Of a stretch of DNA of 37,484 nt, positions 11,353 to 19,374 are shown in pieces (positions within the stretch are counted from its first letter, which is position 1; each line of letters begins with the position of its first letter). A model generated the notes under the pieces. That model was not told where the DNA came from and ran no database searches. It worked only from the letters and a program-made list of their open reading frames with translations. Where the stretch lies: the NCBI GenBank assembly GCA_015058205.1, contig SVCS01000010.1:1-37484 (forward strand), read 5' to 3'. This DNA is from Clostridiales bacterium. GTDB lineage: Bacteria > Bacillota > Clostridia > Peptostreptococcales > Anaerovoracaceae. The translations under genes and the position numbers were made by a program.

Positions 11353-12303
11353 GTGGTTGATTGTAATTTTGGAACAATTGTAGAGCGTGATATGGATCGA
11401 CTGCTCCTCGAAGCAGTGGCAACGGATCCTGTATTTGCGCGGTTGCTTGTTGACAAAACCGATCTGAAGGGACAGCCATTTGAGGTGATCAGCGTTGAAC
11501 TGTCGTTATCTGATTCCGATGGGGAATCGGATATTACGATTGTAATGAAAATTGGAGATCGCAAATATGGATTTTTGATTGAGGATAAGATTGATGCACC
11601 TGCTATGGATAAGCAGCATGAACGATATAAAAAGCGTGGCGACACAGCTGTTCGCAATAAGAAATATCAAGAGTACCGTGTGTTTATTTATTGTGCCGAG
11701 AAATATCGAGAGAGAAATTCAGAGGCACAATTCTATGAACACTTTCTCTCGTATGAAGAGTGCAAACGTTACTTCGATACAAAGGATGATTCCATTAGCA
11801 AAATCAGAAGTCAGCAATTCGCACAGGCGATTCACAAAGCCAGGAAAACAATTCAAACAGAAGTCAACGAGAAAGCGAATGCATTTTTTCGGAAATATAA
11901 GGATTATCAGGAAAAGCACTTTCCAGAACTTGTTTTAGTGACAAGTCAAAAGTCAAATGGGTATTGGCCGCATTACCGTACACATTTTGGCAACCACATT
12001 TATTTGTATCACAAGATCAGTTCGGGATTTGTTGACCTGACATTTAATAAAGCAAAGCTCAGTGATCTGGAACAAATAGCCGTATGGGCTAGAAAACACG
12101 GTATCCCAAGTGTTAGGGCTGTTACTACCAGTGGCTCCGCAGCACTTCGCATCAAGGTTCCGGATCTCGACATGCAGAATTCATTCGATGATTATGACGA
12201 GGGGGCGATAAGAGAATGTTTTGAAGCCATAGAGGAGCTAATTGATCTGGCCGATGTAGCTCATAGCATGAGTCAGCTGAACGAGAAGGCGAAAAAAAAG
12301 TAA
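11353..12303 (+). CDS. PD-(D/E)XK nuclease-superfamily protein
   Basis: A 316-residue protein with the core nuclease signature DITIVMKIGDRKYGFLIEDK at about 58-77, where an Asp strand is followed by ExK (E75, D76, K77), and then QHERYKKRG. This matches the PDDEXK_4-type nucleases found as cargo in defence islands. The rest is mixed alpha/beta with no other domain recognised. The start is GTG at 11353, 8 bases after GGAGG (11340-11344). It lies 111 bases downstream of hsdR, in line with the restriction genes, which suggests a second anti-phage nuclease or an accessory to the type I system. Target and partner are unknown. The 11242-11352 gap holds only a 16-codon ORF (ATG at about 11302) whose TAA touches this start. 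Confidence 0.75.
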   Translation: MVDCNFGTIVERDMDRLLLEAVATDPVFARLLVDKTDLKGQPFEVISVELSLSDSDGESDITIVMKIGDRKYGFLIEDKIDAPAMDKQHERYKKRGDTAVRNKKYQEYRVFIYCAEKYRERNSEAQFYEHFLSYEECKRYFDTKDDSISKIRSQQFAQAIHKARKTIQTEVNEKANAFFRKYKDYQEKHFPELVLVTSQKSNGYWPHYRTHFGNHIYLYHKISSGFVDLTFNKAKLSDLEQIAVWARKHGIPSVRAVTTSGSAALRIKVPDLDMQNSFDDYDEGAIRECFEAIEELIDLADVAHSMSQLNEKAKKK

Positions 12304-12361
12304 GGAACAAAGACGATTTGAAACAACTGATTTATACGGAGGAATAATACAGGAGAGCAAA

Positions 12362-13363
12362 ATGCCGGCAGGAGAAGCAAAAGAAAAGAATATGATCAAA
12401 TCCAGAATGGTGGTTCTGGCGCAGATGTTCTACGAGCACACAGATCAGGAACATCCGATGACAGGACTGGAAATACTGGAGTATCTGAAAGAGCACGATG
12501 TGCCTGCTAACGAAAAAACTTTGCGTGGGGACATCAAGCTTTTGCAGGATCTGGGACTGGATATCGTGAAGGTCGTCAGCAGGCCGAACCTGTTCTACTG
12601 GGGTGAGCGGCAGTTTGAAATGCCGGAGCTGAAGCTTTTGGTTGATGCAGTATCGTCATCACGGTTCATCACGAAGAAAAAGAGCAATGTGCTCGGCAAG
12701 AAACTTGCGCAGCTGGCCAGTGAAAACCAGAGAAAAGAACTGCGCAGAAACATACAGGCAACGAACCGTGTCAAATCGGAGAATGAGGCGATCTATTATT
12801 CCGTCAACACGGTAAATGAGGCCATCAGCCGCAGGAGGAAGATCCGATTCCAGTATACGCAGTACGGTCCTGATCTGAAGGAAATGCTGCGCGGCGATGG
12901 AGAAGTATATGAACTTTCGCCGTATGCGCTGCTGTGGAACGAAGACTATTATTATGTGGTCGGCTGGTCTGATAAGCATAACAATGTGTCCGTATTCCGC
13001 GTTGACAGGCTGGATCGACCGGTGATTTTGGATGAGAAGGCGGTAAAGCGGCCGGAAGGGTTTAATCTGGATGATTATTCTGCGCCGATCTTTGATATGT
13101 TCGAGGGTCCTGAACGGGTTCCGGTGAAGTTGGAGGTCAGAAACGATCTGGCGAAGTACATCGTTGATCGTTTTGGGACGAAACTGAAGACGAAGCAGAT
13201 ATCCGATGACCGATTCACTGTGGAGGTTGAAGTATCGCTCAGTCCAACCTTCTATGCATGGGTATTCCAGTTTGCAGGCGGAATGAGAATTTTGAAACCA
13301 AAGAAAGCTGTGGATGAGATCATGGAGATGGTCAATAAGTTTGTGGAGCGAGAAACATTATAG
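12362..13363 (+). CDS. HTH + WYL-domain transcriptional regulator
   Basis: A 333-residue cytoplasmic regulator. The N-terminal winged helix-turn-helix (about 10-80, with NEKTLRGDIKLLQDLGLDI) is of the DeoR/YafY kind. The WYL domain (about 150-230) has RRRKIRFQYTQY, SPYALLWNEDYYYVVGW and FRVDRLDRP, followed by a WCX-like C-terminal region. WYL proteins are ligand-sensing regulators, often of defence islands such as BREX and CBASS, where nucleic-acid fragments or nucleotides may be the signal. AGGAGAG precedes the ATG by 5 bases. It sits between the nuclease and an unknown protein, so it probably controls the island. The dyad upstream of hsdM is a candidate operator; that is inference. Confidence 0.88.
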   Translation: MPAGEAKEKNMIKSRMVVLAQMFYEHTDQEHPMTGLEILEYLKEHDVPANEKTLRGDIKLLQDLGLDIVKVVSRPNLFYWGERQFEMPELKLLVDAVSSSRFITKKKSNVLGKKLAQLASENQRKELRRNIQATNRVKSENEAIYYSVNTVNEAISRRRKIRFQYTQYGPDLKEMLRGDGEVYELSPYALLWNEDYYYVVGWSDKHNNVSVFRVDRLDRPVILDEKAVKRPEGFNLDDYSAPIFDMFEGPERVPVKLEVRNDLAKYIVDRFGTKLKTKQISDDRFTVEVEVSLSPTFYAWVFQFAGGMRILKPKKAVDEIMEMVNKFVERETL

Positions 13364-13381
13364 GCCAGCGAGGGAATCATA

Positions 13382-14500
13382 ATGAATAAAGAGTATTTAA
13401 ACGAGCTGATCCGTTATTATGAAGAGAATTTTGATTTCTTCAATAACGATGAAAACAGGGAGTACTTCAAGTGGGCGGCTGTAAAGAAGTTCCGGGACAC
13501 ATGGCTTTCAGATACTGGTGACCTGCTTTTCCATGAGATGCTGAAAGAGGCTTTGAGCGAGTCTTCTGTGCTGATTGATAACGGAACCACGCATCCGGCA
13601 AACGGAATCGTGGAGATTGCAAAAAAACTGGATGAGAAAGGCTCAGATAAGCTAATCAGCCTGTTTCGTGACGTGCTCTATGCAGATGACGGCGGCAATA
13701 TTGATTTGCGTCAGGACCACATGGATCAGTTCCTTGTTGAGACAAACCAGCTGAAGGAGCAGGAATTCCCATCATCATGGAAATATAATCAGGACCGGCA
13801 TGCGGTGTCCTGTTATCTGGCGCTCCTTTATCCGGAAGAAAACTTCATCTACAAGTACAGCGTGGCGGAAGCTTTTGCACAGGCGATAGAGTTCGGCTTT
13901 GATATCGGGTCCGGTGAATCATTCCGCTTGAAATACTACTATGATATGTGCGAACAGGTTGTGGAAGAACTCAGAAACCATGAAGATCTTTTGAAACGGC
14001 ATGAGGCTTTGTTGGATGAGAGCTGCTATCATGATGAAAGCCTGCATTTGCTTGCCTTTGACGTGATCTATTGCGCGACGGCCTATCACTTCGTCAATCG
14101 TATTGAAAACCACATGACGAAGAAGGATGCAATCCAGGCTGAAAAGCAGAGACAGATCGAGGAACAACAACGGCAGGAACGGGAAGAGAAGATAGCCGCG
14201 CTTCAGGACGAGATCATTCGTCTGCAGGATCTGATTGAACCGGTCGGAGAAATATCGCTGGTTGGCGTCAGGGTCAGTCATAAACGCTATGGCGATGGAG
14301 TCGTTGTGGAACAGGATCCTGAAAAGAAAAGTACGATCAAGGATCAGTTCCAGGATGAGGAGAAAAAATTCAAGATCGACAAGAGTTTTCTCATGAGGCC
14401 TGTGTTTGAAGACGATGAAGAGATCGTGGAGATCTTTACAGAATATAACCAGAACGTTGAGAAACTGGAGAAACTGCAGAAGGAATTGGAGAGACTGTAA
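13382..14500 (+). CDS. Unknown protein: helical N-terminus, coiled coil, SH3-like C-terminus
   Basis: A 372-residue protein I do not recognise. The N-terminal region of about 240 residues is mainly helical and contains CYLALLYPEENFIYKYS, which recalls a stretch in the N-terminal part of some McrB-like restriction proteins (weak). A charged coiled coil lies at about 245-290 (KQRQIEEQQRQEREEKI). A small beta domain follows with VRVSHKRYGDGVVVEQD, like the SH3-like motif at the end of UvrD-type helicases, and then a second short coiled coil. It starts 18 bases after the WYL gene and ends 1 base before the YunG-like gene, so it is part of the same operon. A role in phage defence is plausible from position only. 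Confidence 0.7.
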   Translation: MNKEYLNELIRYYEENFDFFNNDENREYFKWAAVKKFRDTWLSDTGDLLFHEMLKEALSESSVLIDNGTTHPANGIVEIAKKLDEKGSDKLISLFRDVLYADDGGNIDLRQDHMDQFLVETNQLKEQEFPSSWKYNQDRHAVSCYLALLYPEENFIYKYSVAEAFAQAIEFGFDIGSGESFRLKYYYDMCEQVVEELRNHEDLLKRHEALLDESCYHDESLHLLAFDVIYCATAYHFVNRIENHMTKKDAIQAEKQRQIEEQQRQEREEKIAALQDEIIRLQDLIEPVGEISLVGVRVSHKRYGDGVVVEQDPEKKSTIKDQFQDEEKKFKIDKSFLMRPVFEDDEEIVEIFTEYNQNVEKLEKLQKELERL

Positions 14501-14501
14501 G

Positions 14502-14966
14502 GTGCATTACACAAAGTCAGGAAGGCCGATACATTATTACGGAGAGGAGACCGCGGATCAGATCATTGCTCTGAAGAAGAATACATCTGTTGAAACACTG
14601 GATGACTTCTTTGGACCCCTGTTGGAATGTTGGTGCAGAGAAACGGCATATCCGAGTTCACAGGCGGATTATGTCTATGAAAATGATCCGACATATGGAC
14701 AGTGTGCAATTACCGCGACACTTGTATGTGATGTTTTTGGTGGCACGATCCACAAGATCAAGGTCAAGGGTGGCGGGACGCACTATTTCAATAAGATTAA
14801 CGGGCAGTACTATGACCTTACAAGAGATCAGTTTGATCTATATAGAATTCCAATCGAGTACGAACCGAATCAGGAAATCGGCAGGGAGTACTGCGGACAA
14901 AACAAGAACACGAAGATGAGATTTGATTTACTGAAGCAGAGAATCGTGGCTTATATCCGTAAGTAA
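14502..14966 (+). CDS. YunG-like protein
   Basis: A 154-residue protein similar to Bacillus YunG, a family of unknown biochemical role. Family marks are CWCRETAYPSSQ at about 44, DPTYGQCAITATLVCDVFGG, THYFNKINGQYYDLTRDQF, and a catalytic-looking Cys/His/Asp set (the C of GQCA, the H of THYFN, the D of YDLT) that recalls a papain-like fold. The fold is my inference. The start is GTG at 14502, 8 bases after GGAGAG, one base beyond the preceding stop; a longer ATG frame at 14406 would overlap the upstream gene by 95 bases and has no ribosome site. Its place at the end of the defence operon is unusual for the family. Confidence 0.75.
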   Translation: MHYTKSGRPIHYYGEETADQIIALKKNTSVETLDDFFGPLLECWCRETAYPSSQADYVYENDPTYGQCAITATLVCDVFGGTIHKIKVKGGGTHYFNKINGQYYDLTRDQFDLYRIPIEYEPNQEIGREYCGQNKNTKMRFDLLKQRIVAYIRK

Positions 14967-14997
14967 CAACAGAAAATCATCAGGATGGGGAACAACA

Positions 14998-15198
14998 ATG
15001 GGAAAAGGACTTGTTGGTGTAGGTGGCGATCTTCCTCAGGACATCACAGGATCGCCGTCAACAGAAGAAAGCAGAAGAAACAGCAAAGACTTCTTTAAGG
15101 AAATGTTCAATAAAGACGGCGTTTCAGAGGATGAGGAATATTACGAGAAGTACGGCAAATACGATAATGTGAGCCGTGATTCCAATGAGGCGGAATGA
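14998..15198 (+). CDS. Small acidic hypothetical protein, 66 residues
   Basis: The protein starts MGKGLVGVGGDLPQD and ends in a strongly acidic, polar tail (EDEEYYEKYGKYDN). It has no cysteine, membrane segment or clear fold and is probably partly disordered. GATGGGGAAC lies before the ATG as a modest ribosome site. It follows the YunG-like gene by 31 bases in the same direction. I cannot assign a family; a small modulator or antitoxin-like partner of the preceding gene is possible but unsupported. Confidence 0.5.
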   Translation: MGKGLVGVGGDLPQDITGSPSTEESRRNSKDFFKEMFNKDGVSEDEEYYEKYGKYDNVSRDSNEAE

Positions 15199-15242
15199 CA
15201 ATTCATTTGGAATGAACAATGATAAAGACGGGAGAGACCATC

Positions 15243-15809
15243 ATGACAGAACTTGAAAAACTGGATGCAGGCCTGCCTTTTGATGTAAATGATCCGGAGG
15301 TAGATGCCAGAAAGCTGCATGCCGTAATGGGATGCCAGAAGCTGGAGTCCGTCGTTGTAACTGATAGAGCAGGGAAGGAAGCGGCGATAAGAGAACTGTT
15401 CGGAAGTGTCGGGAAGAATCCTAACGTGCTGCCGGGCTTTCGCTGTGACAACGGGCTGAACATCCATGTCGGAGATGAGTTCCTGGCAAACTATAACGTA
15501 ACGATTCTGGACATCAGCCCGGTGAGGATGGGTGACAACGTCTGGATCGCACCGAACACGCTGATTACGACAGTAGGGCATCCAATTTCGCCAAAAGGCA
15601 GGAGAGAACATCTCGGGATTTCCAAACCGATAACTATCGGAAACGATGTCTGGATCGGCGGGAATGTGACGATCCTGCCGGGCGTGACCATCGGAAGCAA
15701 TGTGGTGGTCGCAGCAGGAGCTGTAGTCACGAAAGATGTGCCGGATAACTGTGTTGTTGGCGGCGTGCCGGCAAAAGTGATTCGAGAGATTGAAAACGAT
15801 GTGGATTAA
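15243..15809 (+). CDS. Sugar O-acetyltransferase, hexapeptide-repeat family (Maa/LacA type)
   Basis: A 188-residue acyltransferase that uses acetyl-CoA to acetylate a sugar hydroxyl (maltose, galactoside or similar) in the cytoplasm. A short helical N-terminus (MTELEKLDAGLPFDV, DARKLH) is followed from about residue 55 by left-handed beta-helix hexapeptides such as IGNDVWIGGNVTILPGVTIG and VVAAGAVVTKDVPDNCVVGG. The H of TVGHP near 120 corresponds to the catalytic histidine. GGGAGAGACC precedes ATG 15243; an earlier ATG at 15219 has no such site. The stop is followed at once by AAGGAG for the nitroreductase, so the two form a small operon ended by the hairpin at 16446. Confidence 0.88.
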   Translation: MTELEKLDAGLPFDVNDPEVDARKLHAVMGCQKLESVVVTDRAGKEAAIRELFGSVGKNPNVLPGFRCDNGLNIHVGDEFLANYNVTILDISPVRMGDNVWIAPNTLITTVGHPISPKGRREHLGISKPITIGNDVWIGGNVTILPGVTIGSNVVVAAGAVVTKDVPDNCVVGGVPAKVIREIENDVD

Positions 15810-15822
15810 GGAGAACAATATA

Positions 15823-16338
15823 ATGGATTTTTTCGATGTAATCAAAAACAGAGGAAGTTATCGCGGAGAGTTTGAAAAAGGCAGTGTGCCTCAGGAAGAT
15901 CTGGATCTCATTCTGGAAGCAGGCGTCAGAGCGCCATCCGGACTGAACATGCAGACCACGACATTTTATGCTGTCACTGATGAGAAACTGCGGAAAAGGA
16001 TAAGCGAGGTATTTCCTACAAAAGCAGTGGAAACGGCACCGGTCATTTTGGTGATTACGTCAAAACTGGTCTATGCCGGAGAATCCCAGATGCAGTTTGA
16101 GATCGAAGATTACAGTGCAGCGACCGAAAACATGCTCCTGGCTATCACAGCGCTGGGGTATGCAGGTGTATGGATGGATGGAATGATGAGGTTTGAAGGA
16201 AATGTGGACAGGATGAGACAGATTCTGTCCATTCCTGAAGATGAAAACATCAGAACCATCGTGCCTTTTGGAAAACCGGTGGATCCGGTAACACAGAAGG
16301 AAAAGAAACCAATCGAAGAGAGAGCGCATATTCTTTAA
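15823..16338 (+). CDS. Nitroreductase-family FMN oxidoreductase
   Basis: A 171-residue flavoprotein of the nitroreductase fold. The N-terminal FFDVIKNRGSYRGEFEKGSV and EAGVRAPSGLNMQ carry the FMN phosphate-binding Arg/Ser residues. A central AVETAPVILVIT strand and the C-terminal TIVPFGKPVDP/KKPIEERAHIL segment fit the short group of the family. Members reduce nitroaromatics, quinones or enones with NAD(P)H; the natural substrate is unknown. TAAGGAGAAC (the stop codon of the preceding gene and the ribosome site) comes before ATG 15823. The pairing with an acetyltransferase suggests a small detoxification cargo operon, which is inference. Confidence 0.87.
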   Translation: MDFFDVIKNRGSYRGEFEKGSVPQEDLDLILEAGVRAPSGLNMQTTTFYAVTDEKLRKRISEVFPTKAVETAPVILVITSKLVYAGESQMQFEIEDYSAATENMLLAITALGYAGVWMDGMMRFEGNVDRMRQILSIPEDENIRTIVPFGKPVDPVTQKEKKPIEERAHIL

Positions 16339-16445
16339 TGCTACAATTGAGTGCCTGCCGCAGAGAGCCACGGAATAATACGGGGGTGACGGGACGGCGG
16401 ACGGCGGGCAGATCATGTTACGTAAACCGCATTGTCAGATGACGG

Positions 16446-16480
16446 AAGGCAGTTGGGCGATAAGTACCAACTGTCTTTTT
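16446..16480 (+). terminator. Rho-independent terminator after the nitroreductase gene
   Basis: AAGGCAGTTGG (16446-16456) pairs with CCAACTGTCTT (16467-16477) with one G-T pair, followed by TTTTT counted through 16480. It ends the acetyltransferase-nitroreductase unit. Confidence 0.8.
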
Positions 16481-16578
16481 GCGTGCAAACTTCATATTGA
16501 CAGCAAGCATTGGCAGGAGTAGAATCAGAATGCAAGACGAACAAATGTTCTATAGCTAACGAAGGGAGGTTGGGAGCT

Positions 16579-16806
16579 ATGGTTGTTGAGTATGAAGGCT
16601 ATCTGATTGAACAGTCAGAAGATGAACCTGAGGCATTCGTGTATAAAGGAAACAGGAGAGTCATGCATCTCGGGCTAAGTAGATTTCTTGATGCTGAGGA
16701 GCTGATTGCAGCCTTTGCGGAATGTTTGAGGATCTCGGGATCTCACCGGGAAGATGGAAGGTATGATCACGGTGATTATATGTATGACGGCGAGGAGCCG
16801 TGCTGA
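16579..16806 (+). CDS. Small hypothetical protein, 75 residues
   Basis: Starts MVVEYEGYLIEQSEDEPEAF with GGGAGG upstream of ATG 16579. An alternating beta start is followed by a helix (LDAEELIAAFAECLRI) and an acidic tail. I see no motif that assigns a function. Accessory-type small proteins with this look are common in Clostridia conjugative elements. The next gene starts 17 bases later in the same direction, so they are probably cotranscribed. Confidence 0.6.
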   Translation: MVVEYEGYLIEQSEDEPEAFVYKGNRRVMHLGLSRFLDAEELIAAFAECLRISGSHREDGRYDHGDYMYDGEEPC

Positions 16807-16823
16807 TGAAGGGAGGAAGATCA

Positions 16824-17036
16824 ATGGAGACTATCAGGAGCGGAAACGAAAGCGGAAGGAACTACATTGTCGAATTCAGGAAGATTCTGCAGGAGGCAGA
16901 AGAAAAGGACAGACAGGCAATGGACAGGTTCCACAACTGGTTTAATGGAACGATGGATCCTGCAGAGGAAAAAGCCTACACGGAGGCGGTGCAGCAGTGC
17001 GCCAGAAATCTGAAACAGGATCTGCGCAGCGCATAA
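16824..17036 (+). CDS. Small hypothetical helical protein, 70 residues
   Basis: Starts METIRSGNESGRNYIVEFRK behind GGGAGGAAGATCA. It is almost entirely amphipathic helix (ILQEAEEKDRQAMDRFHNW, EEKAYTEAVQQCARNLKQ). No known family is recognised. An upstream in-frame ATG at 16800 would overlap the previous gene and has no ribosome site. It is probably a partner of the preceding small gene. Confidence 0.55.
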   Translation: METIRSGNESGRNYIVEFRKILQEAEEKDRQAMDRFHNWFNGTMDPAEEKAYTEAVQQCARNLKQDLRSA

Positions 17037-17059
17037 CGCGAATCATCCGGTATTTCAAT

Positions 17060-17095
17060 TATCGGCCAGGGTCTTTTCCCTTATCCTGGCTGATA
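17060..17095 (+). terminator. Hairpin between small genes, possible terminator
   Basis: TATCGGCCAGG (17060-17070) pairs with CCTGGCTGATA (17085-17095) with one G-T pair and a 14-nt loop. There is no T run, so it may be a weak terminator or an RNA-stability element. Confidence 0.4.
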
Positions 17096-17149
17096 TGATC
17101 AGGAATACGGATCATCGGTCATGTGAACGTGATTATGAAGGGAGAAAAA

Positions 17150-17740
17150 ATGGGTAATAACCGAAACGGCTCGAGAAAAAGGATCGAGATGATCTGTAAG
17201 AGCAAGCAGATCGATGAGAATGAAGTATATAGCAAAGCGAAAAAGCTTCTGGAAATCTACCGCGATGTTTGCTGGGAAACCAGTGAATATGCAGAGCAGG
17301 TCAAAATGGATCTGATGGTGGACTATGGATATATGAGCGGCGATCTGGATACAGCACTTGTGTATCTGGAACACTTCGCACCGGATGAGAAGAAAGATCG
17401 GTTCGCAGCTAAGATCCAGAGCCTGTTCGATGTGAAATGGATGGTAGAGATCGTGGATTCCGCGATGATCAAGGTCAGGGAATTCCCCTTAAACGGTGAT
17501 CTGTATTCACAGATACTGTCCCTGTACTATCTGGGCAGGTTCCAGTATACAGAAGCAGAGATGATGGAAGAGCTTTGCCTTGAGAGAAGCTCCTACTATC
17601 GCAGAAAAAAGGAAGCAGTGATGGTGTTCGGCCTGACGATCTGGGGAGGTGCCCTGGACGACTTCCGCCAAATCATGATTGGCAACGAACCAAAACAGAT
17701 GTCGATCTATGATGTATATCATGGAGCGCAGCCTTTATAG
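17150..17740 (+). CDS. Hypothetical protein with ArpU-like helix-turn-helix end
   Basis: A 196-residue, mostly helical protein. A basic N-terminus (RNGSRKRIEMICKSK) is followed by helices with CWETSEYAEQVKMDL and two further helical blocks. The C-terminal part, GRFQYTEAEMMEELCLERSSYYRRKKEAVMVFG, reads as a sigma-region-4/ArpU-like helix-turn-helix, where ERSSYYRRK would be the recognition helix. ArpU-like proteins are late transcription regulators of phages and conjugative elements. GGGAG precedes ATG 17150; upstream ATGs at 17123 and 17135 lack a site. The regulator role is inferred from the C-terminus alone. Confidence 0.6.
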   Translation: MGNNRNGSRKRIEMICKSKQIDENEVYSKAKKLLEIYRDVCWETSEYAEQVKMDLMVDYGYMSGDLDTALVYLEHFAPDEKKDRFAAKIQSLFDVKWMVEIVDSAMIKVREFPLNGDLYSQILSLYYLGRFQYTEAEMMEELCLERSSYYRRKKEAVMVFGLTIWGGALDDFRQIMIGNEPKQMSIYDVYHGAQPL

Positions 17741-17751
17741 GAGAAAAAGCA

Positions 17752-18162
17752 ATGGAAGCAATATTAGACAAATCATGCAGACCGCCAAAGAAAAAATCGA
17801 AGATCCTCGTGATGCAGATGGGCGGATGCGCGACTTTCGGGGAGAGGACGATCGTACAGACTCCGGTGCATGAAAACCGCAGCGGGGAATCTGAATGCTG
17901 GATCTGGAGCACTACATTTAAGTCTCACAGGGAAGATGTTATTCTCGCATGTATCAGAATGCGTCCCGGGATGGATCTGAAGATCCAGAAGAATGATGAC
18001 GATGTCCGCGGCGTGAAGTTTTTTGATCCGGATGGGAATTTCCTGGAGTTTGCTCCGTTTCTGAGGGACGGAACCGGACTGGATCATAACCGGCAGTATA
18101 ATCATATCACGATCGATCCACCTGAGAATGACAGGGAAGCTCAGCTCGTCCTTGTAAGCTGA
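17752..18162 (+). CDS. Hypothetical protein, 136 residues
   Basis: Begins MEAILDKSCRPPKKKSKILV with AGGAG 10 bases upstream, directly after the ArpU-like gene. The centre has short beta strands (ECWIWSTTF, GVKFFDPDGNFLEFAPFL). No family or catalytic motif is recognised. The stop codon TGA is itself the start of the 11-bp repeat array described below, so the gene end may have been trimmed by the event that brought in the repeats. Confidence 0.5.
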   Translation: MEAILDKSCRPPKKKSKILVMQMGGCATFGERTIVQTPVHENRSGESECWIWSTTFKSHREDVILACIRMRPGMDLKIQKNDDDVRGVKFFDPDGNFLEFAPFLRDGTGLDHNRQYNHITIDPPENDREAQLVLVS

Positions 18163-18224
18163 CACTTCAGTGAGACTTCGCTGACACTCCAATGACACAC
18201 GAAACCGACCTCAATGAGACACGC
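18159..18224 (+). repeat. Six 11-bp direct repeats, TGASAC core, one helical turn apart
   Basis: The core TGACAC or TGAGAC occurs at 18160, 18171, 18182, 18193 and 18215, always on an 11-base grid, with one decayed unit at 18203-18213. Units share a CA or CG end (CTGACACTTCA, GTGAGACTTCG, CTGACACTCCA). Such helically phased repeats are protein-binding arrays: iterons, operator clusters, or transposase-binding ends as in IS21-family elements. No transposase gene adjoins it. Confidence 0.85.
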
Positions 18225-18310
18225 GTGGTACTGACTTGAAATTAGGTGCAGGTTACAATGTATATGCTGGGAGATAGCAGCATAAAATAACTGAATAAAG
18301 AAGAGCACAC

Positions 18311-18346
18311 AGCCTCGTATCCAAATGGGTACGGGGCTATTTTTAT
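18311..18346 (+). terminator. Strong rho-independent terminator
   Basis: AGCCTCGTATCC (18311-18322) pairs with GGGTACGGGGCT (18327-18338) through an AAAT loop with two G-T pairs, followed by ATTTTTAT. It separates the upstream small genes from the sigma-like gene. Confidence 0.8.
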
Positions 18347-18388
18347 GCCCGTTTTTATGTGCGTCTGCCAGACACCATCGAAAGGAGC

Positions 18389-18475
18389 ATGGCAGATGCA
18401 TATACAGAAAAGAATCGTGCCGGCAGCACGATCCCCGTAAACCCCTGGTTTTCAGAAGTTACATCAATTTTTTGA
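18389..18475 (+). CDS. Possible 28-residue leader peptide before the sigma-like gene
   Basis: ATG 18389 directly follows AAAGGAG (1-base spacing, tighter than usual) and encodes MADAYTEKNRAGSTIPVNPW plus eight residues, ending at TGA 18473-18475, 18 bases before the sigma-like gene. CGTGCCGGCAGCACG inside it forms a small hairpin. It could be a translated leader that couples to the sigma gene, or chance. Confidence 0.25.
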   Translation: MADAYTEKNRAGSTIPVNPWFSEVTSIF

Positions 18476-18493
18476 AAAACAGGAGGTTTACAA

Positions 18494-18973
18494 ATGGAAA
18501 AAGAATTTTATCTCATCATTGAAGGACAAAAAGTCATTGTTTCGGAAGAAGTTTACAGAGCATATATGCAGCCGGTATGGCGTGAGGAACGTAATAAGAG
18601 GAACCGCTGGCGCTGCAGAGATGCAAAGGGCGTTCGCTGCAAGAAAAACTGCTCAGAATGTGAGAACGCAAGATTCGGAAGGGGTGCTATCGGAAACGAT
18701 CTTTCCCTGGATGCTCTTGTCGAACAGGAAGCACCATGCCTGGCTTATGAAAAGGATCTTTTGAATGATGTCATTCACGAGATGCATCTTGAGGCATTGA
18801 GAAAAGCCATCAACGAACTGGACGAAGAGGATCGCGAACTGGTGGAGCTTCTCTTATCTGGCTTGAAGAAGAAAGAATGTGCAGATCAACTTGGTATCTC
18901 GAAACATCTATTCGATTACAGAGAAAAAAAGGTATTAAAAAAAATACAAAAGAAAATGAAGAAATTCATTTAA
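18494..18973 (+). CDS. Sigma-70-like factor of mobile-element type
   Basis: A 159-residue protein ending in a sigma region-4 helix-turn-helix (about 95-159: LRKAINELDEEDRELVELL, KKKECADQLGISKHLFDYR, KVLKKIQKKMKKF). The N-terminal half has a small cysteine cluster (RCRDAKGVRCKKNCSEC), a possible zinc site, instead of a full region 2. Such short sigma-like proteins are standard in Tn916/Tn1549-type elements, where they regulate element genes. AGGAGG precedes the ATG by 8 bases. The likely targets are the promoters in this control region, by inference. Confidence 0.75.
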   Translation: MEKEFYLIIEGQKVIVSEEVYRAYMQPVWREERNKRNRWRCRDAKGVRCKKNCSECENARFGRGAIGNDLSLDALVEQEAPCLAYEKDLLNDVIHEMHLEALRKAINELDEEDRELVELLLSGLKKKECADQLGISKHLFDYREKKVLKKIQKKMKKFI

Positions 18974-19029
18974 CTTTTGGCCATTTCTTTCCTTGGTTAG
19001 GTGAGAGGGTAATTACATCCTCTTTGATC

Positions 19030-19350
19030 TTTGAAAACCGAATACACATTCATCAGGTACTTTCTCTGAGATGTCGGCTAACCCCGTGAGCATGCGAGAC
19101 CGATGCGCGGTGACTCCGAAAGGACGAGCGAACAACATCAAGGATCCAAAAGGCAGGCGGCACCTGCAATTGTGCAATGAAAGTCTCAGAGGACAATGAT
19201 ACTTCCGTCCAGCCACAGCCCTGCCAGGCAGGATCACGCAATGGGGGCGGCCGCAGGAGAACCCTGCGGGAGGTGAGAGCCTCATGAGGGAACTTAGCTA
19301 TCTCCCGCCTGATCGTTTCCCGGTGATCGGGGGTGTCGAGGACAAATGCA
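19030..19350 (+). ncRNA. Putative structured non-coding RNA after the sigma-like gene
   Basis: A 500-base gap without a convincing gene holds many nested complementary segments. CTCTGAGA (19064-19071) pairs with TCTCAGAG (19184-19191). GCAGG (19153-19157) pairs with CCTGC (19163-19167). CCGCAGG (19251-19257) pairs with CCTGCGG (19263-19269). CGGGAGGT (19267-19274) pairs with ATCTCCCG (19300-19307), enclosing the self-complementary CCTCATGAGG. CCTGATC (19308-19314) pairs with GATCGGG (19325-19331). A strong hairpin at 19375 would end the transcript. I cannot match it to a named RNA family. The ends are approximate and transcription is not shown. Confidence 0.5.
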
Positions 19351-19374
19351 GATCGAATAAATGAGAAATATAAT

